Positions 45,940 through 56,585 of a stretch of DNA of 64,000 nt are shown piece after piece (the stretch's first letter is position 1; every line of letters begins with the position of its first letter). The stretch is taken from the NCBI GenBank assembly GCA_949361645.1, contig OX442415.1:26749092-26813091 (forward strand). The letters are read 5' to 3'. A program made the position numbers and the translations under genes. The notes under the pieces are model-generated. The model did not search any database, was not told where the DNA came from, and was given only the letters and a program-made list of their open reading frames with translations. This DNA comes from Spongilla lacustris (Eukaryota; Porifera; Demospongiae; Spongillida; Spongillidae).

Positions 45940-46425
45940 GGAGTTAGGCTCACAGTTAGAGTGTTCTCTATGATGGGCACCCACCAGCTCTTCATCATAC
46001 CTTGATTCAAGGAATTGAAGATTAAAATAGTTTTAACATTTCGTATTCTGAGAGCTTGCAACAATATGGACTGCCTAAAGTTATGTGCCACATATATGTC
46101 AGTGCTACATGTACATGTTGTGCTAATAAACAGGACAAAGCAAATCGGTAGATCAGTTATGCGCTGTAAGCATTGAAAACCACCATCACCTAGGTTCACC
46201 TTGCCACAAATGCCATTCTTGGGACCCAGCCTAGTGTGACATGCACACAAAATTTGCATAGTCACCTGAAGTTGGTCTTTGTCTGTCCTTTCCTGATGCC
46301 TTTGATCATCTCTTGATGTGTGGTCCCGAACTCCCCTCCAGGCTAGGGAACAGCAGGGTGGCCATCACAGCCGCTTTGGAATGGGTGTGGATAACAGCCC
46401 CAGCACCTAACACTGCTCTGATAAC
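45940..46425 (-). pseudogene. APIP: APIP/MtnB (methylthioribulose-1-P dehydratase) fragment
   Basis: The minus strand encodes GAGAVIHTHSKAAVMATLLF (about 46415-46355), the zinc-binding HTHS segment of class II aldolase-like MtnB/APIP. After a shift near 46340 it reads EFGTTHQEMIKGIRKG up to a GTGACT donor near 46265. A further block at about 45945-46010 encodes RYDEELV and, in another frame, VPIIENT. This order is that of the methionine-salvage dehydratase. Frameshifts in both blocks and loss of the flanking exons make it a pseudogene. Its 5' side runs straight into the satellite array. Confidence 0.75.
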
Positions 46426-47990
46426 TATGGCTGGGTCCACTTCATAGGTGTTTGCAATGGGGTACTCGACATAGGGTTAACCCCATAGATTTTTACTGTG
46501 GGTGGGCTGCTTCGTAGCTGTGTGCCATAAGGTTCAGTCCAACTCCATACACTGCTCTGATATAGCTATGACTATCTGCCATAGGATCCACTTTATAGGT
46601 GTTTACTATGGGGTACTTGACGTAAGGATAACCTCATAGCTTTTTGCTGTGGGGTGCTTTGTAGCTGTGTGATGTAAGGTTCACTCCTATACAGTGCTCT
46701 GATAACTATGGCTTTCTGCAATAGGGTCCACTTCATAGGTGTCTGCAATGGGGTACTCGACATAGGGTTAACCACATAGATTTTTACTGTGGGTGGGCTG
46801 CTTCGTAGCTGTGTGCCGTAAGGTTCAGTCCAACTCCATACACTGCTCTGATATAGCTATGACTATCTGCCATAGGATCCACTTTATAGGTGTTTGCTAT
46901 GGGGTACTTGACGTAAGGATAACCTCATAGCTTTTTGCTGTGGGGTACTTTGTAGCTGTGTGATGTAAGGTTCACTCCTATACAGTGCTCTGATAGTTAT
47001 GGCTATTTGCCATAGGGTCCACTTCATAGGTGTTTGCTATGGGGTACTCGACGTAAGGATAACCCCATAGCTTTTTGCTGTGGGTTGCTTCGTAGCTGTG
47101 TGCCATAAGGTTCACTCCAACTCCATACACTGCTCTGATAGCTATGACTATCTGCCATAGGGTCCAATTCATAGGTGTTTGCTATGGGGTACTTGACATA
47201 GGGTTAACCCCATACCTTTTTGCTGTGGGCTGCTTCATAGCAGTCTGTCGTAGAGTTCACTCCATACATTGCTCTGATATCTATGCCTATCTGCCATAGG
47301 GTCCAATTCATAGGTGTTTGCTATGGGGTACTCGACGTAAGGATAACCCCATAGCTTTTTGCTGTGGGCTGCTTCATAGCTGTGTACCGTAAAGTTCACT
47401 CCAACTTCATACACTGCTCTGATAACTATGGCTGGGTCCACTTCATAGGTGTTTGCTATGGGGTACTCGACATAAGGATAACCCCATAGCTTTTTACTGT
47501 GGGCTGCTTCGTAGCTGTGTGCTGGAAGTTACACTCTAACTCCATACACTGCTCTGATAGCTATCCACTTCATAGGTGTTTGCTATGGGGCACTCGACAA
47601 CATAGGGTTAACCCCATAGCTTTTTACTTTGGGCTGCTTCGTAGCTGTGTGCCGGAAGTTTCACTCCAACTCCATACACTGCTCTGATAGCTATGACTAT
47701 GTGCCATTGGGTCCAATTCATAGGTGTTTGCTATGGGGTACTCGACATAGGCCAGTTAACCCCATAGCGTTTTGCTGTGGGCTGCTTCGTAGCTGTCTGT
47801 CGTAGAGTTCACTCCATACATTGCTCTGATAGCTATGGCTATCTGCCGTAGGGTCCACTTCATAGGTGTTTGCTATTGGGTACACCGTACACGACATAGG
47901 CCTGGTTAACCCCCTTGTAGCTGTGTGCCGTAGGTGGTGTATGCTGTAAATGATAGCTATCTGCAATAGGTGTAGGGTCTATTCCATAGC
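46426..47990. repeat. ~145-bp satellite array
   Basis: About ten or eleven diverged tandem units. Landmark TTCATAGGTGTTTG recurs at roughly 46440, 46590, 46735, 46885, 47030, 47172, 47312, 47450, 47575, 47720 and 47865. Each unit also holds GGGGTACTCGAC, CCCCATAGCTTTTTGCTGTG and CACTGCTCTGATAGCTATG. Short ORFs recur with it and are not genes. Confidence 0.93.
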
Positions 47991-48344
47991 TGTCTGGGCA
48001 TGTGATTGATGTTCAGTGACACACCAAATTCACCCTATACTCGCGGGATGGTTAGCTTACGAAAGCTAACTTCTACAGCTCCCATTCTCCACCGCCCATT
48101 CTCACAGCATTGATCTTGATATCGTCGTCTTCGCACTGGGCCGTTCGAAAATCGTCCGTGGAATTCGACGACAAGAAGCGAGGAACAATACATGCACCAC
48201 AAAGTCTGGGGACTAACCAATTGCCACATACTTAATTTCCTCCAACTATGTTGGTAGGTACACCCCTGCCCACGGAATGTAGTTGAATATTCATGTACTT
48301 CGGAGAATAGAAACAGTTTCGTCTTCATATAAAGGCGCGATTCG
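47991..48344. other. Intergenic, nothing recognised
   Basis: A 97-codon minus-strand ORF (48035-48328) has no motif or splice support. Confidence 0.4.
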
Positions 48345-48710
48345 AGCGGGAAACGTGTGAATACTCTGCAAAGTTATATCTCCGTAAGGGATGACATAAA
48401 AATTAATGAACAGGACAAATCGATATGTACCTACAAACCGAATTTGAAGCAATTTGATTACTCCTACCTAAAGTTATGGCGGGTTTGAACCCGGTCGGGT
48501 ATCGAGCGTTGCAATACTGGCGTGGAGCAAGTGCAAGACTCCAAAATGTAATTTGTTATAGAGAAGTGGTGTAGTATGGACTGTTGAAAATAGGATGTCG
48601 ATAGCATTTAGCGTTCGGAAGATATAGCGATTCAAACGTTATAACACTATGTCATAAAACATAGGAAGTTTTCGCGGAAACTGTCCCATATATATATAAT
48701 ATTATAATAA
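48345..48710. repeat. Dispersed repeat also found inside the hAT element at 20143
   Basis: Matches about 20640-20990 in the same order and strand: CTACAAACCG, TTTGATTACTCCTAC, AAGTTATG, GGGTTTGAACC, GAGCAAGTGCAAGAC, GGTGTAGTATG, GTTGAAAATAGGA, CATAGGAAGTT, GGAAACTGTCCCATATATAT. Diverged by scattered changes. CAGGGTTGCC ends were not found here, so it is a fragment. Confidence 0.75.
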
Positions 48711-49194
48711 TATATATGTTTTAATACCCTGATGGTTTCAATACCTAATAATAATGATTACGTAAGTACGTCGTACAACAATGCGCGATGTTGGCATACA
48801 AATTAGTCCCTGGGATCATAAAATCGGTCCACTCGCGATTTCGGATGCAAGTGGCTCGCAAAGTTCAGATGTGCGACAGAGACTTCTCCCACTTTTGGAA
48901 CTTGCCCAGGAAGGGCCCCACAAGCAGCTATGCTCTGGAGGTTCATTGCCCTTAGTGTACCAGGGGCAAGAACACAAATCAATACCATGCTGAAAATATG
49001 GCCAAAACAATTACTTCCACACCCTTGCATGAGGTACCTACTTGTGAACAGTGAACTGCAGTGCATTCCACGTGTTGACCATGCACCTCATTGATGCACT
49101 TCTCAATGCTAAGTTCCTTGTTTGCGCTTCCCACAATGTCAGATACGGTCCGTTCCTTTTCAGGCTCGGCTTGCCGTTGATTGGGCTGAATCTA

Positions 49195-49630
49195 AAATGT
49201 CGGTAGTATATGCACAGCGACTGGGAACGAGGCGCATTCCAATGTTACGCCATGCACACCCGCTGGTGGGAATAATTCTATGGCAGTGGATGGGAATTAT
49301 ACGTGTTTCGTGCATTTTGTACCTGAAAGGAACAGTTTAGTTCTTTCGAGTGCAAGCTGCGGGGTGGGCATGCTAAAAAGTCTTTAGAAAACGAGTCATT
49401 TTCGTTTTTTTCTCAGTAACCTAAAAAATCTTACTTGTCTCATACTTGTAGTGCGTTGGGTAGCGGGCGAAAATTAAATGCATGTTTGATCAGTGAAAAA
49501 AATGCTTGAAACACGCATAATTCCCATCCACCGCCATTGAATTTATGATTATTCCCACCAGTGGGTGTGGTGTAAGATTGGAATGCACCTCGCTCCCAGT
49601 AGCGCGCTGTGCATACTACCACTATTATCT
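49195..49630. repeat. Inverted repeat, arms ~115 bp
   Basis: GGTAGTATATGCACAGCG... to TGGGAATTATACGTG on the left pairs with CACGCATAATTCCCATCCA... to GCTGTGCATACTACC on the right, across about 190 bp. Probable small foldback element. Confidence 0.7.
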
Positions 49631-50063
49631 AATAGGTGTCAGTAGTGCCCAGGCCGTACACATTGGGGTACTTCGTATAAAGCGCGAAATACTGATGACC
49701 AAGTTCTAACCTACCCGATCGTTCTGAGTGCTGTCAGATACAGGATGCTTAACTATGCGTAATTCGCTAACACAACCGCTGGTAGTCTCGAGACTTTTTG
49801 ACCACTGGGCACGAGTTTCGAAAGGTGTTTTGTTCCCCACAACAACGCGGTTTTGTGACATCAAACAAACACGAAACTGCTCGTTCTTGCCTTCTTGTTC
49901 GATACCGACAACAAGCTAAGCCATCCGATCGTCAGGAGTCTCACTTCATGCATAATCGGGATTAAAGAGTTACTATTAATTATTGAAACACATACACCCA
50001 ACACGTTTTAGCCCGCCGTTTTAGCTTTAAAAGATCGCCTTGTGTGGTTTTGCACATGCAAAG

Positions 50064-50343
50064 ATGGACTACGCTACTTTTACTCGACACATCCTAATCG
50101 GGGAAAGAGCGAGGTGTATTCAGGAATATTGTGGCCACGAGCAGTCTTCTGCGTGGCTGCAACTGATGCCTACGGGGGTTGGCCGCAAACACTTTTTTGA
50201 CATGACCACGGCATGGGCCTGGCATAGAAACATACAGGCCCATTCGACTAACGAAGCCTTGGCTTTGTCTGCAGCCTGCCAGTTTGACGTGAAATGGAAT
50301 CCTATAGCAGTAGAACATATACAAAGAGCCTACGACCAAATGG
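50064..50343 (+). CDS. Exon-like ORF with strong splice donor, unrecognised
   Basis: From ATG at 50064 (AAAGATGGA; an in-frame upstream ATG at 50040 is possible) the frame reads MDYATFTRHILIGERARCIQ, EYCGHEQSSAWLQLMPTGVG, FDMTTAWAWHRNIQAHSTNE, IAVEHIQRAYDQM. It meets ATGG|GTAAGTC, a near-consensus donor, at 50343. This gives 93 codons plus one base. Composition, with several Trp, Cys and His, looks like real protein. No family recognised and no downstream exon located. Beyond the donor the frame continues only by chance. Confidence 0.4.
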
Positions 50344-51416
50344 GTAAGTCAGCTAGCTATAGTAGTTACACATGCACCGCGGCACCTGCACTTTACTTAA
50401 TTTTAAGGGGATATGCTGCAGCAGAACAGGTCGAGCATAGGGCTTCGTGTTTAGGCCATGCACTATAAGATATAATGCAGGTGACTTGGTATATATAGCA
50501 TTCTTCCTGAATTGCATGTGTAGGGTTTTGTGTGCACCTGGAATATTATATAACAGCGGAGACGTGTAGGGTATGTATATAGTTTTGTGTGTGTAAAAAG
50601 TGCGCACCTGAATTTCTATTGATCTGTTCCTTAATTCCAATTGCAGTTGCCGCTCAGTACCATACGCGGACTGAATGATGTGTATATATTTATTGCATAT
50701 TGAAATCAATTGAATGTCTGTTTGAGCGCATGCAGGAATCAAATGTTTCATACCTGTAGCGAAAATAAGCGACAGCTATACCAATGAGATGCAGGCAGTC
50801 ATGTGATACTCCCACGTAGTCATATGATATCGTGTTTTAATTACATTCCAAGCACCTTCTTGCAGTATAGTAGCGAGCGCGCTGCTTTTAAAGCCTCGAA
50901 ATCCAGCGCCACGCCATCATCATCACTAGTTTAATTTACTCAGCGTTTTGGGTTGTCTAAAACACAGTGGGCACAGCCGGGAACTTATAGCTGTTGTGGC
51001 TTAAAAGTGCCCGGCTGAAATAGCTGGTTGCGGAAATAAGAGTTCCTGCTTTGCAAACACCGCGCGCGACTCCTTTTTGGAAGCCACTCACTGTTTCACC
51101 GCACATACAAGGCAAACCATGTAGTTTAGCAGCCTGTAATGATGTTGCTCTCAATTGCATTCTTGGCACGTGACTTTGTACTTTAACTAGTCCAGTACCC
51201 AGACCCACACCCGATTTATAACTGATATTTAATTTCCCTCATCAAAAACCAGCGCGTCGTTAAAAACCTAGTAGCAAAAGGCAATTCAGGGCTTTGATTG
51301 CGGGCCTGCAACATTGACGGATGATTGCCTTTGATCGGGCTTCCAAACTTTGCGAGGCACTTGCATCCGAAATCACGAGTGGACCGATTTCCTCGCGATC
51401 CCAGGGACTAATTTGT

Positions 51417-51900
51417 ATGCACAAACATCGCAAGCGCATGATTATAAAGGATATGCAACTGACGTCACGTGCGTCTTACACCATGCATGTGTACATTTTT
51501 GGTGTTTTATGTCATGCAAAATGGCAATACTAAAAGGTGGGAAATTAAACTTGGTTTCTGCTAAGAATGGGTGCTTCTAAGTTGGGAAAGAGGTGGGGGA
51601 AATACCATACCAACCGATGGTACAAACCTCTAACTTTGTGCACTCAGTCCATCTTTATGTACACCAATAAACTAGAAGGTCAGCGTTACGTTGATGGCCG
51701 ATCATTGTTGTAATGGGATATCAGTTGGGGGGGGGGGGAATATAATGACTGGGGGTGGGTGCAGGAGGGGGCGTGCCCCCGTCTGCCCAGCGCTGTAAGC
51801 TCCCCTAAAGGCCCAAGCCACTTTAACTTTTTCCTTAGCAAAAACTTAAGCACAACGTTAACTTAGAAGAATCCACTGAGGGTTACTATACAGCATGCAG
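51417..51900. other. Intergenic stretch with repeat debris
   Basis: A G-run at about 51728-51740, and CAGCGCTGTAAGCTCCCC, similar to 4980-5000 in the foldback loop. No gene. Confidence 0.45.
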
Positions 51901-52008
51901 ATAGCATCAATATTAATTTCAATCAGTATTAGCATATTACTATATTAGTCGAAGGCTCTGCTGTCTTTGCTACAAAACGAACTTCGTAAAGTCTCCGCGT
52001 ACGCAGGG
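51901..52008. repeat. 108-bp direct repeat, copy 1
   Basis: Nearly identical to 53894-54001 in the same orientation (ATAGCATCAATATTAATTTC ... TCCGCGTACGCAGGG), one visible base change. The similarity begins slightly upstream at TTACTATACAGCA. Confidence 0.92.
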
Positions 52009-52790
52009 CCCCCGACCTGGAAGGCCGCAGACTGGTGGAGCTGAGAGCCCCCGACCAACTGGGCTGACCGTGACAGGTGGAGCTGAGAGCCCCCGACCTG
52101 GAAGGCAACAGATAGTGGAGCTGAGAGCCCCCCAACCAACTGAGCTGACCGTGACGAGTAATGCTGAGAATCTGGCTTCAGTCTGCCACTCAACTCTCCC
52201 CACGCAGCAAGGGGTTCTCAGGGGCACTAAGTCCGCCCATGGATGTCCTGCACCCAAACCACACCCACTCAACCCCCCACAAAAATGCAAACATTGCGGT
52301 CAAACTCAGATGGATGGACTGGAGAAAATCCACCATCTCAATAAACCCCCTGTCCAAATCCATTCTGCAACCATTGCTAGGGCTGGCTGAACACCTTCCC
52401 CTCTGAAAATGCCTGAACTAGCCCCCGTTTGCTGCGTAACTATTGCCGCACGTCCCACGGTATCATGTCATGGTGGGGTTCCGAACCCCTGACCGTCTGA
52501 GCCAACTGGTGCAGGTGGAGCTGTGAGCTCACGACCTAAGGGGCCGCAGATTGGTGGAGCTGAGACAGGTGCAGGTGGAGCCGAGGGCTGTTGACCTGAG
52601 GGACCACAGGTTGGTGGAGCTGAGAGCCCCCGACCAACTGCGCTGCCAACCTGATGGGCCGCAGGTTGGTGGAGCTGAGAGCCCCCAACCAACTGGGCTG
52701 ACGGGTGCATGTGGAGCCGAGGGCTGCCAACCTGAGGGACCACAGATTGGTGGAGCTGAGAGCCCCCAACCATCTGGGTTGACAGTGATA
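52009..52790. repeat. GGTGGAGCTGAGAGCCCCCG repeat cluster
   Basis: Irregular units of about 40-65 bp: GGTGGAGCTGAGAGCCCCC-GACCAACTGGGCTGAC-(CGTGACAG). Two blocks (52009-52160 and 52500-52790) are separated by about 340 bp of unique sequence. On the minus strand the unit reads TCAGCTCAGTTGGT, similar to a tRNA D-arm, and GGGGTTCGGAACCCC near 52475 resembles a T-arm/B box, so tRNA-like ancestry is possible. Confidence 0.7.
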
Positions 52791-53567
52791 CGTGATGCTT
52801 GGCGTGCAATTGCAGAGATCATATATAGAGGGACTGGATACGAACCATGTGCACCATAGACGTAGCTGGCAATTTTAACATGCATTCATTAAGCGCTGCT
52901 AGATTTGGGGAGAATCCGCTAATCTAGATGAGCTATTATCATCTTATTTGTACTTCGTGGGGGAGCCACGCCATTGTGCTACAGAAGCGACTGGTTTTGG
53001 CACATTATTTTGACAGTGTAGTGCCAATTGCGCGCCCACCGCATGCTCCTAGAGGCCAAACACGTCCCATCTGTCCAGGAAATCCCACAAAGGTGATGGC
53101 TGCAAGAAAGTGTTGCTCTAAAACAAACCACCCAAAAGTCCTAAGGACCTAGACAAATACCTATTAAGTCTTAAGCGTGCACCTCACACACATACTCGTC
53201 AACTGTCTTATATCCATATCATAGCTCTAGTCGCTTATTAATTAATTTCTTAATTTATTTTGTTTAGGCAACCTGTACGGACCCTCTCCAGCATTGCGCG
53301 CGTTGATTGGTGTTGATTGGCTGTGTTCCTAATCGGTATACATCTACGTTATCTCTGGCGATGGACCCTGGGCCCCCATACCAGACGGCCCACCCTGATC
53401 GGCGCGTCTGCCCATACCAGATACGGCCGAACCACACTCAATTCCTCTGCCGAAGGCGGCACTCCTAGCCCTTCACACGAGGAAAAACGTTAATTAATAA
53501 GGCCAACCTAATTACACGTGTAAGTCGCTTCGCATGCCGTACAGCACACGCATAAACTCCTTCCTAC
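52791..53567. other. Intergenic, nothing recognised
   Basis: Short ORFs only; lies between the 108-bp direct repeats and downstream of the donor at 53568. Confidence 0.45.
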
Positions 53568-53733
53568 CTGAGGTCTCAGACGCGGGTGGAGCCTGGGATG
53601 GAGACGAGCGCGCCAGCTTCCCGATCTCAGAGCTCAAATTCAACACCGTGCGTTCAAGGCGAGCCATCCTTTCATCCATGCCAACTGCTGCTGCTTCCTC
53701 GGCATCAGCCAACTCGAGACGAATGTTAGCCAT
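53568..53733 (-). CDS. Possible first exon of a coiled-coil protein
   Basis: ATG at 53731-53733 opens MANIRLELADAEEAAAVGMD, ERMARLERTVLNLSSEIGKL, ARSSPSQAPPASETS. It ends at CCTCAG|GTAGGA, a good donor (53568). Fifty-five codons plus one base. Heptad-like leucines (L-ERTVLNLSSEIGKL) suggest a short coiled coil, then a proline/serine linker. No second exon found; it could be a host gene start or a retroelement ORF1 start. Confidence 0.4.
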
Positions 53734-53893
53734 TTCACCGACCAACGTCAGGCTGTCGAAAATAACAAAAAACACCACCAGCACCACACTCGCAGGCTGT
53801 CACGCGATGACTAAACGCGCATGCGGGTTAACATAGGGCTCTACGGCCCATTAACCTCAGTTAACAAACGTTAACCTTTACTATACAGCAGAT

Positions 53894-54001
53894 ATAGCAT
53901 CAATATTAATTTCAATCAGTATTAGCATATTACTATATTAGTCGAAGGCTCTGCTGTCTTTGCTACAAAACGAACTTCGTAGAGTCTCCGCGTACGCAGG
54001 G
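53894..54001. repeat. 108-bp direct repeat, copy 2
   Basis: Partner of 51901-52008; after CGCAGGG the two diverge completely (CCCCCGACC there, TTTTATAAAG here). Confidence 0.92.
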
Positions 54002-54309
54002 TTTTATAAAGCTAGGGGTTACACATATTATTATGCCCCCTCCCGCGCGCGCGAAGCGCAGAAGCTCTGTGCATGGTGCTTTAGCTTTTCAATTTATTTT
54101 TCAGCGTTCCGTATGTAACGCACGCGCATGCAGCTCAATGAAGCCTTTTTACTAAGATGCATGCCTATGATAAGTACGCTTATATTAGCTATCAGAACTA
54201 GACCTATGCAATGATAATATATTCCTTCACAACAATTGAAATTCGTAACACCGGCGTGCGTGCGGCACTTTGGCATAGCCTTAGTTGGATGTGGTAGCCG
54301 TTCAGTTAT

Positions 54310-54495
54310 GATTCAACAGCCAATAGCCGTTGGCAAGAGCTAAAGGCTCGAGTACCACGCAGCGACGAGGCTAGTAAAGACGTATACGCAACGTTCTAGG
54401 TTTGACCGTCACGTTCCTGTATCAGAGGAGGATTCTACAAGGATTCTTACAGTGTACGAAACCGTACGTAGTACCGCGTTGACAAAACTTTGAGC
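54310..54495 (+). pseudogene. Broken inverted copy of the 111-aa ORF end
   Basis: Matches the coding strand of 45553 down to 45363: TCAACAGCCAATAGCCGTTGG (cf. SHWQELKARVP), then a shift near 54375, then GAGGATTCTACAAGGATTCT and ACAAAACTTTGAG with the same stop. The upstream half of the ORF is missing. Similarity continues past the stop for about 50 bp (CCCCGATACC..TTGCGTGTTGT). It shows that the 45-kb and 54-kb regions descend from one locus. Confidence 0.85.
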
Positions 54496-54624
54496 CCCGA
54501 TACCTTTTGCGTGTTGTCTATATAATTGTACAAGTAAATAAAAAACATTCTCTATGAGAAAGTTGGTGGCATATAGGATTTGAAGGCAATGGTGGTGTAA
54601 AAAGGAAGGAAACAAGGATATAGG

Positions 54625-55425
54625 AAACAAGGCTCCCTCCTTCATGGTGGACTCTAAGCCTGTCCCTCTGCAGGAGGTGTCTCAGGCTATTCCAGGCAAG
54701 AATGAGATCACTTTGGAGTTTCACCAAAATGACGAAACTCCTGTGTCCCTGGTGGAGCATATCCCCAATGTGGAGGACAGTGAAGACCCTTTGAAGGTGT
54801 GGAGTGGGACTGGGGATCAGGTTTTGGAAGGGCAAGGGGACCAGATTTGTGGGACCAGGCATTGTGAGGGAATGGGGACCAGGTATTGTAAGGGAATGGG
54901 GACCGGGCATTGCAAGGGAAGGGAATTGTGACTAGGGCTAGTACTGCGGTACTACCTTCACTATGAAGTTGCAAATGTACTGAGCCTCAATTATAACTGT
55001 TTTTGTAGCTGGTTCCATTTTTCAGGAGTTCCACAAGAAGGCCATTGCTAAGGCAGATGTGATGCAGGCCACAGGGGAAATTGCCATTGTGGTCTTCCCC
55101 AAAGCGCCATGTCCAACTCCAAGGTGCAAGGTGTGGAGTGTATATGTGGAGGTGTGGGGTGTATGTGTGGGGTGAATGTGCATGTGTGTACAATAACCAT
55201 GTGTCACTGTCATTTATGAAGTATCCAAATTTGTCCTTAACCTTTTAACCCTTTGGTCATCACCTTCCCTCCTCAGGGGTCGCTACAGTCTGAAGGCCTA
55301 TCCTTTGCTTTCATGGGAAGACCTTTGACTACAAGATCCCATGCAACACCATCACTAAGCTCCTCCTACTTCCTCACAATTTTAATATCACAAAGATGCA
55401 TTTTGAAAACAGGAGACTTGCATTG
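54625..55425 (+). pseudogene. SSRP1: SSRP1 (FACT complex) middle fragment
   Basis: Begins GSLLHGGL/FMVDSKPVPLQEV-type sequence, then VSQAIPGKNEITLEFHQNDE and VSLVEHIPNVEDSEDP (about 54640-54795). After an AG near 55023 comes EFHKKAIAKADVMQATGEIA then IVVFPKAPCPTPR. After an AG near 55276 come GRYSLKAYP and, in a shifted frame, HGKTFDYKIPCNTITKLLLL. This is the continuous middle of SSRP1. A lost VRF-like stretch, a shift in the last exon and absence of the HMG box make it a pseudogene. Gypsy sequence takes over at about 55440. Confidence 0.8.
54815..54930. repeat. ~24-bp tandem repeat in the SSRP1 pseudogene
   Basis: Four irregular units of GGGGACCAGG-CATTGTGAGGGAAT after the first SSRP1 exon piece. 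Confidence 0.75.
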
Positions 55426-55439
55426 CTATCGTAATTAGC

Positions 55440-56585
55440 ACGTCAGAGTTAGAGTGGCAGGCTAAGATGCACGTGGCGAGGCAGAAAGCAGGTGAGTCTG
55501 TCCTCGAATTTGCTGGCAGGTTGTGTGTTCTGGCGGACAAAGGATATCCCTCGTTGAGGTTGCTCGTAACCAATTTATCCAGGGTATTCTCTCCCCTACC
55601 ATCCAGCTCAAACTTCTCACAGATATCCACCAACGGCGCTGGACAACGCGGTGAAACTGGCTTACATGCTGCAGACAGCAGAGTTAGCCCAAGTGCACCT
55701 CAAAGCGGAAGCTACAATTGACGATACCAGAGGAGGCGGAAGTAGCTGTGCTATTGAAAGGAGTGATGGCCAGGTACACAAGCTTTCTCAACAGGTTGAG
55801 CGGTTGACTGAGCAATTGACCAAACTGATGGCAGAACGTGAACCAGGAAAAAGAAATTGGCCTAAAAGGAAGCAGACGTGCTGGCATTGTGGTGAGACAG
55901 GGCATTTAAGATGGGATTGTCCAAGCAGAAGACAAGGAGTACAGAGGAAGCCATCAAACAATAAGTCAGTGGAACATACATCAGCTGTTGCATGTACATT
56001 AACCATACAAGGGCATATAGAGGGATTCCCTGTCAGCGATGCTGGTTCTTCAGTAACACTTTTATACATGAAGCAGTGTGGAATAAGGTGAAAATCAAGG
56101 TCAAAAGTTCACTCTCCCCATGCACTGTTCCAGTTATGGCCATAAATGGTGAACAGCTTAAGGTGGCTGGGGAGATTGACCTTCACTTGCAGATCGGTAC
56201 ACACCAAGGGAAGCACAAGGTTCTTGTAGTTGAGCAAATCAAATGCCGCAACAGTGCCTACTGGTAACTGATTATTTGGAAAAAGCAGGAATGCTTGGTT
56301 CATGTAGGGAAAAGGACTTTGACGGTAGGCAAACCTAGTAATTGTGTTTCCATTGTCTTTTGGTGCCCAGTCATCCACATGTCATGTTGTTTTGGGGGAG
56401 AAGATAGTGATTTCAGGTTATCATCAAGTCAGGCTGCCTGTTAGGGTGACTCCAACTGATGGTAGTGCTGCAGTTGGAATTTTTGAACCACATTCAGAGA
56501 TGGTTGAAACCCATGGTGTGTTGATTGCCCGATCAGTTTCACCTATCCAATCAGGTCAGACAATTGTTCAGATACTTAACCCACT
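55440..56585 (+). pseudogene. Ty3/Gypsy gag-protease fragment
   Basis: In order: a gag helix with ARQKAGESVLEFAGRLCVLA, a coiled segment (LSQQVERLTEQLTKLMAE), a zinc knuckle CWHCGETGHLRWDC (C-x2-C-x4-H-x4-C), a retropepsin-like site FPVSDAGSSVTLL with D-A-G-S where D-T/S-G is usual, then after shifts LSPCTVPVMAINGEQLKVAG and GIFEPHSEMVETHGVLIARS, the linker toward reverse transcriptase. No reverse transcriptase follows. Frameshifts lie near 55590-55650, 56085 and 56255. At about 56586 the frame passes into LINE sequence. Confidence 0.85.

Larger units (their letters stand above)
48796..51416. mobile_element. Putative element bounded by inverted ~75-bp repeats
   Basis: 48796-48866 (CATACAAATTAGTCCCTGGG...) is the reverse complement of 51345-51416, with a few changes. 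Matches fade outward, and no clear target duplication was found. A second inverted pair lies inside (49200-49310 against 49505-49625), as does an exon-like ORF (50064-50343). A mobile origin is inferred from this layout only. Confidence 0.5.

Noticed and set aside
52460..52535. Possible tRNA gene on the minus strand
   Set aside because: D-arm-like and B-box-like pieces occur, but no full cloverleaf with acceptor stem could be drawn; kept only as a hint about the repeat.
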